From: an uncultured Muribaculaceae bacterium
Lineage (GTDB): Bacteria; Bacteroidota; Bacteroidia; Bacteroidales; Muribaculaceae
Direction of reading: 5' to 3'
NCBI GenBank assembly: GCA_934661195.1
Contig: CAKUJD010000009.1
Span: 1-64,000, forward strand
Length of the DNA: 64,000 nt
Below, piece after piece: positions 1 to 8,617 of this stretch; positions within the stretch are counted from its first letter, which is position 1, and the number at the start of each line of letters is the position of its first letter. The position numbers and the translations under genes are program-made. The notes beneath the pieces were generated by a model. The model did no database searches. It was not told the origin of the DNA and was given only the letters and a program-made list of their open reading frames with translations.

Positions 1-170
1 CAGCAGCGCCCCTACGCACCGCGCCAGCAGCGCCCCTACGGCCAGGGCGGCTACGGCCAGCAGCGCGGCGGCTACCAGCAGCGCGGCGGCTATGGCCAGC
101 AGCGTGGCGGCTATCAGCAGCGCGGCGGCTACGGCCAGCAGCGCCCCTACGGCGGCAAGCCACACCAGCC
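1..170 (+). repeat. In-frame tandem repeats coding QQRGGY/QQRPYG units
   Basis: Tandem 15-18 nt units such as cagcagcgcggcggctac are repeated with small changes, giving QQRPYG, QQRGGY and YGQQRGGY motifs. They form an intrinsically disordered Arg-Gly-Tyr-rich tract at the N-terminus of the RluB-like protein. Repeat number could vary by slippage in multiples of three without shifting frame. Confidence 0.85.
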
Positions 171-981
171 CAAGCGCCAGCAGCCCGTGCAGCGCCCCAC
201 CACCATGCGCTTCACTCCGCGCCCCAAACCCGTGGAATACGAAGAGCCCATGGTTGACCCCAACAGCGAAATCCGCCTCAACAAGTTTATGGCCAACGCC
301 GGCATCTGCTCGCGCCGTGAGGCCGACGAACTCATCCAGAAGGGCCTCATCAAGGTCAACGGCAACCCCGTGACCGAGCTCGGCGTGAAAATCACCCCCA
401 AGGACATTGTGGAATACAACGACAATGTGGTGAGCGCCGAAAAGAAGTGCTACATCCTGCTCAACAAGCCCAAAGACTGCGTCACCACCAGCGACGACCC
501 CAACGGCCGCAAAACGGTGATGGACCTCGTGAAGGGCGCATGCCAGGAGCGCATCTACCCCGTAGGCCGCCTCGACCGCAACACCACAGGCGTGCTGCTG
601 CTCACCAACGACGGCGACCTCGCCTCTAAGCTCACCCACCCCAAGTATGTGAAGAAAAAAATGTATCAGGTGTGGACCGACAAGCCCATCAGCGAAGACG
701 ACATGCAGCACATCGCCGACGGCGTTGAGCTCGACGACGGCCCCATCCACGCCGACGCCGTGAGCTACGTCTCGCCCACCGACCGCAAGCAGGCCGGCAT
801 CGAAATCCACTCGGGCCGCAACCGCGTGGTGCGCCGCATCTTTGAGTCGCTAGGCTACCACGTGGTGAAGCTCGACCGCGTTTACTTCGCGGGCCTCACC
901 AAGAAGGACCTGCCCCGCGGCCGCTGGCGCTACCTCACCCAGGAGGAGGTCAACTTCCTCAAGCAGGGCTCGTTTGAGTAA
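1..981 (+). CDS. rluB: RluB-family 23S rRNA pseudouridine synthase, 5' end outside the window
   Basis: The reading frame is open to the left edge, so the start lies upstream; a GTG at 187 is internal. Visible order: a Gln/Arg/Gly/Tyr-rich disordered stretch of about 60 residues, a linker, an S4 RNA-binding domain (IRLNKFMANAGICSRREAD), then the RsuA/RluB catalytic domain with GRLDRNTTG holding the expected catalytic Asp, and RNRVVRRIF near the C-terminus. The family isomerises a uridine in 23S rRNA helix 89-90 in the cytoplasm. The low-complexity extension is common in Bacteroidota homologues and may add RNA contacts (inference). asnS follows 43 nt downstream on the same strand, so co-transcription is likely. 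RluB is favoured over RsuA or RluE on overall likeness, but substrate choice cannot be proved from sequence. Confidence 0.88.
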   Translation, partial: QQRPYAPRQQRPYGQGGYGQQRGGYQQRGGYGQQRGGYQQRGGYGQQRPYGGKPHQPKRQQPVQRPTTMRFTPRPKPVEYEEPMVDPNSEIRLNKFMANAGICSRREADELIQKGLIKVNGNPVTELGVKITPKDIVEYNDNVVSAEKKCYILLNKPKDCVTTSDDPNGRKTVMDLVKGACQERIYPVGRLDRNTTGVLLLTNDGDLASKLTHPKYVKKKMYQVWTDKPISEDDMQHIADGVELDDGPIHADAVSYVSPTDRKQAGIEIHSGRNRVVRRIFESLGYHVVKLDRVYFAGLTKKDLPRGRWRYLTQEEVNFLKQGSFE

Positions 982-1024
982 TCTCTATTTTAACTAAAGA
1001 AACAATCAAAAAAAAAGCAACATA

Positions 1025-2419
1025 ATGGCATTAAAAAGAACTAAGATTGTCGATGTCTTCGACCCCCAACTCGTCGACGAGAAGGTGTGCGTCAAGGGCT
1101 GGGTGCGCACGCGCCGCGGCAACAAGCACGTGCAGTTTGTGGCACTCAACGACGGCTCGACAATTAAAAATCTGCAAATTGTCATCGACCTCGCCAAATT
1201 CACCGACGAGCAGCTGAAGCCCATCACCACAGGCTCGAGCCTGCATGTGGAGGGCACCCTGGTGGCCTCGCAAGGCAAGGGCCAGAGCGTGGAGGTGCAG
1301 GCCGACACCATCGAGGTGTATGGCACCGCCGACCCCGAGCAGTACCCACTGCAAAAGAAGGGACACACACTTGAGTTCCTGCGCGAGAAGGCGCACCTGC
1401 GCATGCGCACCAACACCTTCGGAGCCGTGATGCGCATCCGCCACAACCTGGCCTTCGCCATCCACAACTTCTTCAACAGCCGCGGCTTCTTCTACCTCAA
1501 CACGCCCCTCATCACCGAGAGCGACTGCGAGGGCGCCGGCGAGATGTTTCAGGTGACCACACTCAACCTCAACGACCTGCCACGCACCGACGACGGCCGC
1601 GTCGACTACTCGCAAGACTTCTTCGGCAAGCCCACAAGCCTCACCGTGAGTGGACAGCTCGAGGGCGAACTCGGCGCAACCGCCCTGGGCGCCATCTACA
1701 CCTTCGGCCCCACATTCCGCGCCGAAAACAGCAACACGCCCCGCCACCTGGCCGAGTTCTGGATGGTGGAGCCCGAAGTGGCCTTCAACGACATCAACGA
1801 CAATATGGACCTCGCCGAGGACTTCATAAAATACTGCGTGCAGTATGCCCTCGACCACTGCAAGGACGACATCGAGTTCCTCAACAAAATGTACGACAAC
1901 TCGCTCATCGAGCGCCTTCACAGCGTGCTCAAAGAGCACTTCGTGCGCCTCACCTACACCGAGGGCATCAAAATCCTTGAGGAGAGCGGCAAGAAGTTTG
2001 AGTTCCCCGTGCACTGGGGCATCGACCTCCAGAGCGAGCACGAGCGCTTCCTCGTGGAGGAGCACTTCAAGCGCCCCGTCATCCTCACCGACTACCCCAA
2101 GGAGATCAAGGCCTTCTATATGAAGCAGAACCCCGACGGCAAGACGGTGCGCGGCATGGATGTGCTCTTCCCCCAGATTGGCGAAATCATAGGCGGCTCG
2201 GAGCGCGAGGCCGACTACGACAAGCTGATGCAGGCCATCAAGGAGCGCAACATCCCCATGAAGGACATGTGGTGGTACCTCGACACCCGCCGCTTCGGCA
2301 CCGTTCCCCACAGCGGCTTCGGCCTCGGCTTTGAGCGCCTGGTGCTGTTTGTGACCGGCATGGCCAACATCCGCGACGTCATTCCGTTCCCCCGCACGCC
2401 CAACAACGCAGAATTCTAA
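1025..2419 (+). CDS. asnS: Asparaginyl-tRNA synthetase
   Basis: A 464-residue class IIb aminoacyl-tRNA synthetase that charges tRNA-Asn with asparagine using ATP. The N-terminal OB-fold anticodon-binding domain is visible ([16 protein letters not shown], about residues 20-110). The catalytic core has a motif 2-like stretch ([16 protein letters not shown], about 235-250) and motif 3 ([10 protein letters not shown] near residue 440). Length is normal for bacterial AsnRS. AsnRS is preferred over AspRS because the core lacks the large AspRS insertion and the protein is about 120 residues shorter than bacterial AspRS. ATG at 1025 follows an A-rich leader without a clear Shine-Dalgarno, as is usual in Bacteroidota. 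A strong hairpin follows the stop. Confidence 0.96.
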   Translation: MALKRTKIVDVFDPQLVDEKVCVKGWVRTRRGNKHVQFVALNDGSTIKNLQIVIDLAKFTDEQLKPITTGSSLHVEGTLVASQGKGQSVEVQADTIEVYGTADPEQYPLQKKGHTLEFLREKAHLRMRTNTFGAVMRIRHNLAFAIHNFFNSRGFFYLNTPLITESDCEGAGEMFQVTTLNLNDLPRTDDGRVDYSQDFFGKPTSLTVSGQLEGELGATALGAIYTFGPTFRAENSNTPRHLAEFWMVEPEVAFNDINDNMDLAEDFIKYCVQYALDHCKDDIEFLNKMYDNSLIERLHSVLKEHFVRLTYTEGIKILEESGKKFEFPVHWGIDLQSEHERFLVEEHFKRPVILTDYPKEIKAFYMKQNPDGKTVRGMDVLFPQIGEIIGGSEREADYDKLMQAIKERNIPMKDMWWYLDTRRFGTVPHSGFGLGFERLVLFVTGMANIRDVIPFPRTPNNAEF

Positions 2420-2442
2420 CATTCTCATTCAAATATACCTTC

Positions 2443-2491
2443 AAAGCTCCGGATTGCCCCCACCGCGGCGGCAACCCGGAGCTTTGTTTTT
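2443..2491 (+). terminator. Rho-independent terminator after asnS
   Basis: Perfect 10-bp stem aaagctccgg / ccggagcttt around a GC-rich loop, followed by a T-run (gttttt). Confidence 0.85.
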
Positions 2492-2550
2492 CCCATAAAG
2501 TTTAAGAATTACAGTTTAAAGGTTAAAGATGAGGGATTAAAGGCAGTAAC

Positions 2551-2760
2551 CGAAAATCTGTGCAAATCCGTGCAAATCCGTGGAAACCCATAAAAATATG
2601 TCTTTATGTCTTTCTGTCGAAAAAACTGCCCCTATGTGTCTTTATGTCTTTATCGTCCAAATGCATATTGCGCACAGAAAAAATCTGTGCAAATCTGTGT
2701 AAATCTGTGGGAGCCCCAAAACCACAATCTGTGGAAGCCCCATAAACGCAATCTGTGGGG
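2551..2760. repeat. Intergenic array of AAATCTGTG/AAATCCGTG repeats
   Basis: The 548-nt gap between asnS and the next gene holds no convincing ORF. It contains at least eight short copies of aaatc(t/c)gtg, many about 11-12 nt apart, interrupted by a pyrimidine-rich segment tatgtctttatgtctttctg at about 2598-2617. The same segment recurs at about 12111, and tctgtcgaaaat is also found near 9081. Function unknown. Confidence 0.7.
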
Positions 2761-2927
2761 TAGTGGCGCGTGCTTGTTTAACGAAATTACACTGACTGTG
2801 GCTGTAAATTGTAATCGGACTGTGCCGCAAGGCATTACTAATCAAAACCATAGTGCCCCACCAAAAAAGGTGAAATGTCGCACGTTTTAGCAAATTTAAC
2901 ATATAGCACCTTATTTTTAGCTTTGGT

Positions 2928-2961
2928 TTTGCATCTGTTTCAATTTAATGCTGTATATTTG
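2928..2961 (+). promoter_or_regulatory. Bacteroidota-type promoter before the DUF3575 gene
   Basis: Perfect -7 box TATATTTG (2954-2961) with TTTG (2928-2931) 22 nt upstream. The predicted start site lies about 70 nt before the ATG at 3040. Confidence 0.6.
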
Positions 2962-3039
2962 TGCAGTTTTTTAAGAATTACCATAAAAATACGTAGTGAC
3001 TCTTAAAAGCTATGCTTAAATCACAATGAATTTCATGAT

Positions 3040-3711
3040 ATGAAAACGCCAATGAAGTTCTGCATATTATCGATGCTTATGGTCTGTGCCTCGGCGCTGA
3101 CGCTATCGTCGCAACCTCTGCCACGCGACGGCCGGCTGGCCGCCTCGGCCGACTCTGCGGCAAAGGCATCTGTCGCCAATGCGGAGCGCCCCGACCGCAG
3201 CGTCTTCATCAAGACCAACCCCGTGGGGTGGGGCCTGCTGATAGGCAACGCTGGCGTTGAGTGCGACCTCAACCATAACCTCTCTGCCGAATTCTGGATC
3301 TACTATTCGGCCCTCAACTATTTCAGCCGCACCACCAAATTTCGCACCCTGGCATTCACACCCATGCTCAAGTGGTGGCCGGGCACCACTGGCGGACGCT
3401 GGTGGGCCGACGTGCATCTGGGCCTTGCCTTCTTCAACTACGCCAAGGGAGGCCAGTGGCGCTATCAGGACCACACCGGCAGCCACCCCGCGCTGGGCGG
3501 CGGCATAGGAGTGGGCATGCGCCTGCCTCTGGGCCACAGCGGCCGGTGGTGGCTTGAGCCCTCGGTGGGCGCCGGCGTCTACAGCCTTAACTACGACCGC
3601 TTTGTCAATGGCCGCAACGGCCGGCTCGAGTCCACCCGCACCAAGGTGTTTTTCGGCCTCGACCGCGTGTCGCTGGCTGTGAGTTACAAATTTAATGCTG
3701 TACGCAAATGA
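3040..3711 (+). CDS. DUF3575-family outer-membrane protein heading a fimbria-like locus
   Basis: 223 residues with an N-terminal signal peptide (MKTPMKFCILSMLMVCASAL), then a domain rich in alternating aromatic and glycine residues (FIKTNPVGWGLLIGNAGVE, GGRWWADVHLGLAFFNYAKGG, WLEPSVGAGVYSLNYD) typical of DUF3575, a family predicted to form a small outer-membrane beta-barrel. In Bacteroidales, DUF3575 genes often sit at the head of FimA/Mfa-type fimbrial operons. Here the next gene is a FimB/Mfa2-like anchor protein that begins just after this stop, so translational coupling is likely. A role in fimbria assembly or anchoring is inferred from context. ATG 3040 gives the best signal peptide; 3052 is an alternative. 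Confidence 0.8.
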   Translation: MKTPMKFCILSMLMVCASALTLSSQPLPRDGRLAASADSAAKASVANAERPDRSVFIKTNPVGWGLLIGNAGVECDLNHNLSAEFWIYYSALNYFSRTTKFRTLAFTPMLKWWPGTTGGRWWADVHLGLAFFNYAKGGQWRYQDHTGSHPALGGGIGVGMRLPLGHSGRWWLEPSVGAGVYSLNYDRFVNGRNGRLESTRTKVFFGLDRVSLAVSYKFNAVRK

Positions 3712-3725
3712 CACGGAGGATGATT

Positions 3726-4790
3726 ATGAAACGCATTTTGCTCACAGTGTGCATGGGCCTCATGGCTGCCATGTGCCTGGTGTCGTGTGATGTGCACGAA
3801 TTCCCCGAGGAGGGGGGCGGCCAGGGCGAGCGCGAGACGTTTGTGCTCAGCCTCGACTACACCGACGCCCTCAAGTGGGGCTTCCATAAGGAAATTGACT
3901 ACAGCGGCAATGAGACCCGCGTTCCCGCCGCCGAAGTGCCCGAGCCGCAAAGCGTGGACGTGCGCTATGTGGTGCAGGCCTACCGCGTGCAGCCCGACGG
4001 CACCACCGCCCAGCTGCCCGACACCGTGGTCACCGAGACCAAGAGCGACACTGCCCACCTCAACCACTCAATGGCACTGAGGCTTGAAAAAGGCGCCTAC
4101 AAATTCCTGGTGTGGACCGACTATGTGGCCCACGGCTCAACTGCCGACCTCTACTACAAAACCGGCAACTTCAAGGAAATTACCTATAGCGACCCCGAAG
4201 ACTACACCGGCAACACCGACTTGCGCCAAGCCTTCCGCGGTGAGCGCGACGCCGTGGTCAAGGGCCCCGACACCGTAAAGGTGACTATGGAGCGGCCAAT
4301 GGCCAAGTTCAAGTTCATCAGCACCGACCTGCAGGAGTTCCTGGCCATGGTGGTGCTGCGACGCGCCGGCAAGGGCGCAGCGCCCTCCAAGTCGGAGCTC
4401 GACCTTGCCGTGAGCAAGATCAATGTGGCCGACTTCAAGATCCGCTTCCGCTATGCGGGCTTCATGCCGTGCGCCTTCAATGTGTGGACCAACCGCCCCG
4501 TCGACTCTTGGACGGGCATCGACTTCTTCAGCCGAATGCGCGCCATCACGGTCAACGAAACCGAGCTGGGCTACGACCTGGTGCTGGTCAACGGACACGA
4601 GTCGAGTGTGGCTGTGTGCCTCGAGGTGTATGACCGCGACGGCACGCTGCTCAGCAGCACCGATCCCATCAACGTGCCACTGGTGCGCAACAAGCTCACC
4701 GTGGTGCGCGGACACTTCCTCACCTCAAAGGCTTCCGGCGGCATCGGCATTGTCACCAAGTTCGATGGTGAGTACGACTACGAGGTGTAG
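3726..4790 (+). CDS. FimB/Mfa2-like fimbrial anchor lipoprotein
   Basis: 354 residues beginning with a lipoprotein signal (MKRILLTVCMGLMAAMCLVSC, Cys21 as lipidation site). The body is beta-rich and resembles the FimB/Mfa2 family, which caps and anchors Bacteroidales type V fimbriae. ATG 3726 is chosen because ggagga (3715-3720) lies 5 nt upstream, a rare clear Shine-Dalgarno here, and because it places Lys-Arg right before the hydrophobic segment; the in-frame ATG at 3708 overlaps the previous stop codon. A 139-nt AT-rich gap separates it from two DUF6562 lipoproteins that are candidate stalk or tip subunits. Family assignment rests on gross likeness and context, not on a search. Confidence 0.72.
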   Translation: MKRILLTVCMGLMAAMCLVSCDVHEFPEEGGGQGERETFVLSLDYTDALKWGFHKEIDYSGNETRVPAAEVPEPQSVDVRYVVQAYRVQPDGTTAQLPDTVVTETKSDTAHLNHSMALRLEKGAYKFLVWTDYVAHGSTADLYYKTGNFKEITYSDPEDYTGNTDLRQAFRGERDAVVKGPDTVKVTMERPMAKFKFISTDLQEFLAMVVLRRAGKGAAPSKSELDLAVSKINVADFKIRFRYAGFMPCAFNVWTNRPVDSWTGIDFFSRMRAITVNETELGYDLVLVNGHESSVAVCLEVYDRDGTLLSSTDPINVPLVRNKLTVVRGHFLTSKASGGIGIVTKFDGEYDYEV

Positions 4791-4929
4791 AGTTGTAGCC
4801 ATAATGCGCAAAATTTTGCGTGCGAGGCTGATGCTTGACCATGCAGCGCCGCAACCAAACTTAGGAAAAAAAGTTTAATTTATTTAAAGTAACGTAATAT
4901 TAATCACTAAATTAACTAACCAAACTAAG

Positions 4930-6645
4930 ATGAAAACAAAGATTTTCTCTATGATGGCACTGGCAGCAATGCTGCTGGGCACATCGTGCTCCAACGACGA
5001 GCTCAACGAGCCCGCCAACGGTCAGCCGATGACCGCTAATTTCAGTGTTGAACTTCCCACGGGCATCAGCGCCCGCAAGGTGGCCAATGGCGCCAAGAAG
5101 GCGTTTGCCGACGGCAAGACAGCCACAAAGCTCAAATACATGGTGTTTGACAACGAGGGCAAGCTCATTGAAGGCCTCGGCGGCGAGAAGGACATCAACC
5201 TCACTGCCACAGTGCAGATGCAGCTCACCACAGGCAAGGAATATAAGATTGTGTTCTGGGCAGCCAACGCCAATGCCCCCTACACCCTCGACGACAACGG
5301 CGTAGTCACCGTTGACTACACAAAGATCAAGGCCAACGACGAGAGCCTCGACGCCTTCTACCGCTGCTACGACTACAAGGCCGGCGCCGACGTGGAGAAC
5401 CCCATCAAGCTCTACCGCCCGTTCGCACAGCTCAACGTGGGCACCAACGACATGGATGCTGCCGCAAAGACTGGCTTCAACAAGACCGCTGCTCAGACCG
5501 AGGTTAAGGTTTCGGGCATCGCCAACAAGCTCGACCTGCTCACTGGCGCAGTGAGCGGCGACGCTGAAGTCACCTACCAGCTCAACGCCATCCCACAGGG
5601 CGAGACATTCCCCAAGGCAGGCTACGACTACCTGTCGATGGACTATCTGCTGGTGGGCAAGGAAGCTAAGAGCAACGTCGACGTTAAGTGGCAAATCACC
5701 GACGGCGCCAACACCGTCAACCGCACCTTTGCCAACGTCCCCGTTCAGGGCAACTACCGCACCAACATCTACGGCGCCCTGCTGACCTCGACCACCGACT
5801 TCAACGTGCAAATCGAGCCCGCCTTCCAGACTCCCGACTATGAGTATAAGGTTGCCACTAACTATACAGATCTTAAGAAAATCCTCACCGATGCAGATGC
5901 CGAAAACATCTATGTGAAGGTAAATGGCAAAATCTACGTTCCCGATGAGTTCTTCACTCTGGGCGGTGCCAACACAGCCAATGTGGTTATCGAGGGTAAC
6001 GACGACGCCTCTGAGCTGCAGTTCACCAACAGCTATTTGGCTGCCATCGCAATGAAGAACCTCAAAGGCCTGCTTACACTTAAGAACCTTAAGGTCAGCT
6101 CTACCCGACCCGCTGGCACATGGAATGTATACGACATCACATTCTGGCAGACCAGTGTGGAGATGGAGAACGTGCATTTCAGCCACGCCGTGGCTCTCAC
6201 TCCGTTCAATAATGGCGGCTTTAAGACCTATAATCCCGACTACAAGGTGACTATGAAAAACTGCACCATCACCGATCCCAGAACCGATGACTGCTACGCT
6301 CTGTGGATTCAGGCTGGCGCAGGCAACGTAACTCTCGATGGCTGCACCATCAGCGGCAACCGTGCCATCAAGGTGGCCGACCAGTATGTGACTGAGGATG
6401 ACGGGAAGCCCGTAGAGGTTTATCCCACTATCCTCAACTGCAACAACTGCAAGTTCGTTTCGAGTAAGAAGGCTGCCGTGTATTCAAGCACTATTGGTGG
6501 CGGCACATTCACCTTCACCGGCACCAACGACATCACCGGCGTTAAGGCCGACACCAAAAACCATGTGTGGATCGATCCCGGCTACGCAAGCACTGCCAGC
6601 AAGATCAAAGTGGTTGGTGCAACTTTTGAAACCAGAAGTGAGTAA
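4930..6645 (+). CDS. DUF6562 surface lipoprotein with beta-helix-like C-terminus (copy 1)
   Basis: 571 residues. The signal MKTKIFSMMALAAMLLGTSC is followed by SNDE, an acidic post-Cys pattern matching the Bacteroidota surface lipoprotein export signal. Residues about 30-300 form a fimbrillin-like DUF6562 domain (LPTGIS, KLKYMVFDNEGKLIEG, LYRPFAQLNVGTND, VNRTFANVPVQGNYRTNIYG). From about residue 305 to the end the protein changes to short hydrophobic strand repeats (LTLKNLKVSSTRP, VEMENVHFSHA, VTMKNCTITDPR, VTLDGCTISGNRA) typical of right-handed parallel beta-helices such as pectate-lyase-like domains. The next gene shares the N-terminal half almost perfectly but not the C-terminal half. A variable adhesin or fimbrial tip subunit is a reasonable inference; the ligand is unknown. 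Confidence 0.78.
   Translation: MKTKIFSMMALAAMLLGTSCSNDELNEPANGQPMTANFSVELPTGISARKVANGAKKAFADGKTATKLKYMVFDNEGKLIEGLGGEKDINLTATVQMQLTTGKEYKIVFWAANANAPYTLDDNGVVTVDYTKIKANDESLDAFYRCYDYKAGADVENPIKLYRPFAQLNVGTNDMDAAAKTGFNKTAAQTEVKVSGIANKLDLLTGAVSGDAEVTYQLNAIPQGETFPKAGYDYLSMDYLLVGKEAKSNVDVKWQITDGANTVNRTFANVPVQGNYRTNIYGALLTSTTDFNVQIEPAFQTPDYEYKVATNYTDLKKILTDADAENIYVKVNGKIYVPDEFFTLGGANTANVVIEGNDDASELQFTNSYLAAIAMKNLKGLLTLKNLKVSSTRPAGTWNVYDITFWQTSVEMENVHFSHAVALTPFNNGGFKTYNPDYKVTMKNCTITDPRTDDCYALWIQAGAGNVTLDGCTISGNRAIKVADQYVTEDDGKPVEVYPTILNCNNCKFVSSKKAAVYSSTIGGGTFTFTGTNDITGVKADTKNHVWIDPGYASTASKIKVVGATFETRSE
4948..5451 (+). repeat. 504-bp direct repeat, copy 1
   Basis: By base-by-base reading this segment is identical to 6706-7209 (offset 1758). 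Identity starts 18 nt into both lipoprotein genes and stops sharply at the codons after LNVGTND. Shorter near-identical stretches continue to about 5826. Confidence 0.9.
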
Positions 6646-6687
6646 TCCACGACATAAAAACTTTTTCTTAACACATTATTAACTTTA

Positions 6688-8490
6688 ATGAAAACTAAAT
6701 TATTTTCTATGATGGCACTGGCAGCAATGCTGCTGGGCACATCGTGCTCCAACGACGAGCTCAACGAGCCCGCCAACGGTCAGCCGATGACCGCTAATTT
6801 CAGTGTTGAACTTCCCACGGGCATCAGCGCCCGCAAGGTGGCCAATGGCGCCAAGAAGGCGTTTGCCGACGGCAAGACAGCCACAAAGCTCAAATACATG
6901 GTGTTTGACAACGAGGGCAAGCTCATTGAAGGCCTCGGCGGCGAGAAGGACATCAACCTCACTGCCACAGTGCAGATGCAGCTCACCACAGGCAAGGAAT
7001 ATAAGATTGTGTTCTGGGCAGCCAACGCCAATGCCCCCTACACCCTCGACGACAACGGCGTAGTCACCGTTGACTACACAAAGATCAAGGCCAACGACGA
7101 GAGCCTCGACGCCTTCTACCGCTGCTACGACTACAAGGCCGGCGCCGACGTGGAGAACCCCATCAAGCTCTACCGCCCGTTCGCACAGCTCAACGTGGGC
7201 ACCAACGACTCTACCGCCGCAGCCAAGACTGGCTTCAACTTTGCAGCAGCCAAGACTGAGGTTACTGTGAGCGGCATCGCCAACAAGCTCAACCTGCTCG
7301 ACGGCAGCGTGAGCGGTGACGCCGAAGTGACCTATGCAGCCAACGCAATCCCCGCATACACCGAGAAGTTCCCCAAGGCAGGCTACAAATATCTGTCGAT
7401 GGACTACCTGCTGGTGGGCAAGGAAGAGAAGAGCAACGTTGACGTTAAGTGGCAAATCACCGACGGTGCCAACACCGTCAACCGCACCTTTGCCAACGTC
7501 CCCGTTCAAGGCAACTACCGCACCAACATCTACGGCGCGCTGCTGACCACCACCACCGACTTCAACGTCCAAATCGAGCCCGCCTTCAATGAGCCCGCTT
7601 ACGAATATGAGGTGAAGGATGCCAGTGAGTTGGTAGCAGCTGTTAAGGCTGAGGGTGATGCCAACATCACACTCACAGCTAATGTGGCAGGAGTGAAAGG
7701 TCTTGATATTCCCGCAGGCAAGAAGGTCACTATGGATCTTGGTGGCTACACACTCACCGTTGACGGTTACCTCGATGCTTATGGTGACCTTGCCATCAGT
7801 AACGGCAATATTAAGTCGCCCAGGACAGATGGAGCACCTCTGTATGTTGACGCCAATGGCAAGCTCACAATGAATAATGTGAACCTCGATGTGCCTAAGG
7901 CTAACGGCATTCTCCTGTGGCGAGCTAACAACGCCACGGTTACCCTCACCAAGTGCAAAATCAACGTACAAGACTTTGGTGTGACAACCAATGCCACTCA
8001 ACCTGCTTTCACTGGCGCTGTGCTGACCATTGACGGCTGCGAGATCAATGCCGCCACTGGCATCATGTTCAACGTGCCCAGCACCATCAACGTGAAGAAC
8101 TCTAAGGTCACCGGCTGGTGGCAGGCAATGATGCTGCGCGGTGGCACAGCCAACGTGGAAGGCAGCCACCTCATCCTGGCCTTCAACGAAGAGCTCGCCA
8201 AGAAACTCGACTACGTCAAGAGCGCCGAGGAGGCCGCCTATATGTACGTTGATGGCAATTGGAAGAGCGGCAACGCAGTTCCTGTTGCAGCCCTCACCCT
8301 CGGCACCAACAATGGCGATGCCTATCAGTATCCCACCGTGCTCAACATGAGCAACACCGAGGTGGTGGGCAAATCGCCGTTCCGCGCTGTGTTCCAAAGC
8401 AATTCAGGCGTGAAGAACACCGTGACCTACAACGACAAGGGTGGCAACACCATCACAGGCGAATGGCTGAAATGGACAAAGACAAAATAG
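6688..8490 (+). CDS. DUF6562 surface lipoprotein with beta-helix-like C-terminus (copy 2)
   Basis: 600 residues. The lipoprotein signal and DUF6562 domain match copy 1 (identical DNA for 504 bp, high similarity to about residue 305). The C-terminal half (about 310-600) is unrelated in sequence but again looks like a right-handed beta-helix: ITLTANVAGVKG, KVTMDLGGYTLTVDG, LTMNNVNLDVPK, VTLTKCKINVQDFG, LTIDGCEINAATG, INVKNSKVTGWW, each followed by turn residues. It starts 42 nt after copy 1 and is followed by a strong terminator, so both copies are probably on one transcript. Swapping of C-terminal modules on a conserved anchor is suggestive of antigenic or ligand diversification (inference). 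Confidence 0.78.
   Translation: MKTKLFSMMALAAMLLGTSCSNDELNEPANGQPMTANFSVELPTGISARKVANGAKKAFADGKTATKLKYMVFDNEGKLIEGLGGEKDINLTATVQMQLTTGKEYKIVFWAANANAPYTLDDNGVVTVDYTKIKANDESLDAFYRCYDYKAGADVENPIKLYRPFAQLNVGTNDSTAAAKTGFNFAAAKTEVTVSGIANKLNLLDGSVSGDAEVTYAANAIPAYTEKFPKAGYKYLSMDYLLVGKEEKSNVDVKWQITDGANTVNRTFANVPVQGNYRTNIYGALLTTTTDFNVQIEPAFNEPAYEYEVKDASELVAAVKAEGDANITLTANVAGVKGLDIPAGKKVTMDLGGYTLTVDGYLDAYGDLAISNGNIKSPRTDGAPLYVDANGKLTMNNVNLDVPKANGILLWRANNATVTLTKCKINVQDFGVTTNATQPAFTGAVLTIDGCEINAATGIMFNVPSTINVKNSKVTGWWQAMMLRGGTANVEGSHLILAFNEELAKKLDYVKSAEEAAYMYVDGNWKSGNAVPVAALTLGTNNGDAYQYPTVLNMSNTEVVGKSPFRAVFQSNSGVKNTVTYNDKGGNTITGEWLKWTKTK
6706..7209 (+). repeat. 504-bp direct repeat, copy 2
   Basis: Partner of 4948-5451. 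The exact match including silent positions points to recent duplication or gene conversion. Confidence 0.9.
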
Positions 8491-8521
8491 CCCAACCGGC
8501 CTAACCGCCGCATAACTCCAC

Positions 8522-8557
8522 AAGGGGGCCGCACCACACAGGTGCGACCCCCTTTTT
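8522..8557 (+). terminator. Terminator closing the fimbria-like locus
   Basis: Stem aagggggccgcacc / ggtgcgaccccctt around a 5-nt loop, ending in a T-run; one unpaired or mismatched base in the stem. Confidence 0.85.
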
Positions 8558-8617
8558 AATGTCCTTCCCTACATATGTTTATCATTATGTTAACCTACAC
8601 AAAATCAGCGAATTACT

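Noticed and set aside
1..170. CRISPR or minisatellite in non-coding DNA
   Set aside because: The repeats stay in the reading frame of the RluB-like protein and encode a typical disordered tract.
1031..2428. 465-codon minus-strand ORF opposite asnS
   Set aside because: Antisense shadow of a clear housekeeping gene in GC-rich DNA; the protein is low-complexity Val/Ala/Glu/His without family motifs.
2560..2902. Small ORFs in the gap after asnS
   Set aside because: They overlap each other on both strands, consist of repeat sequence, and have no start signals or motifs.
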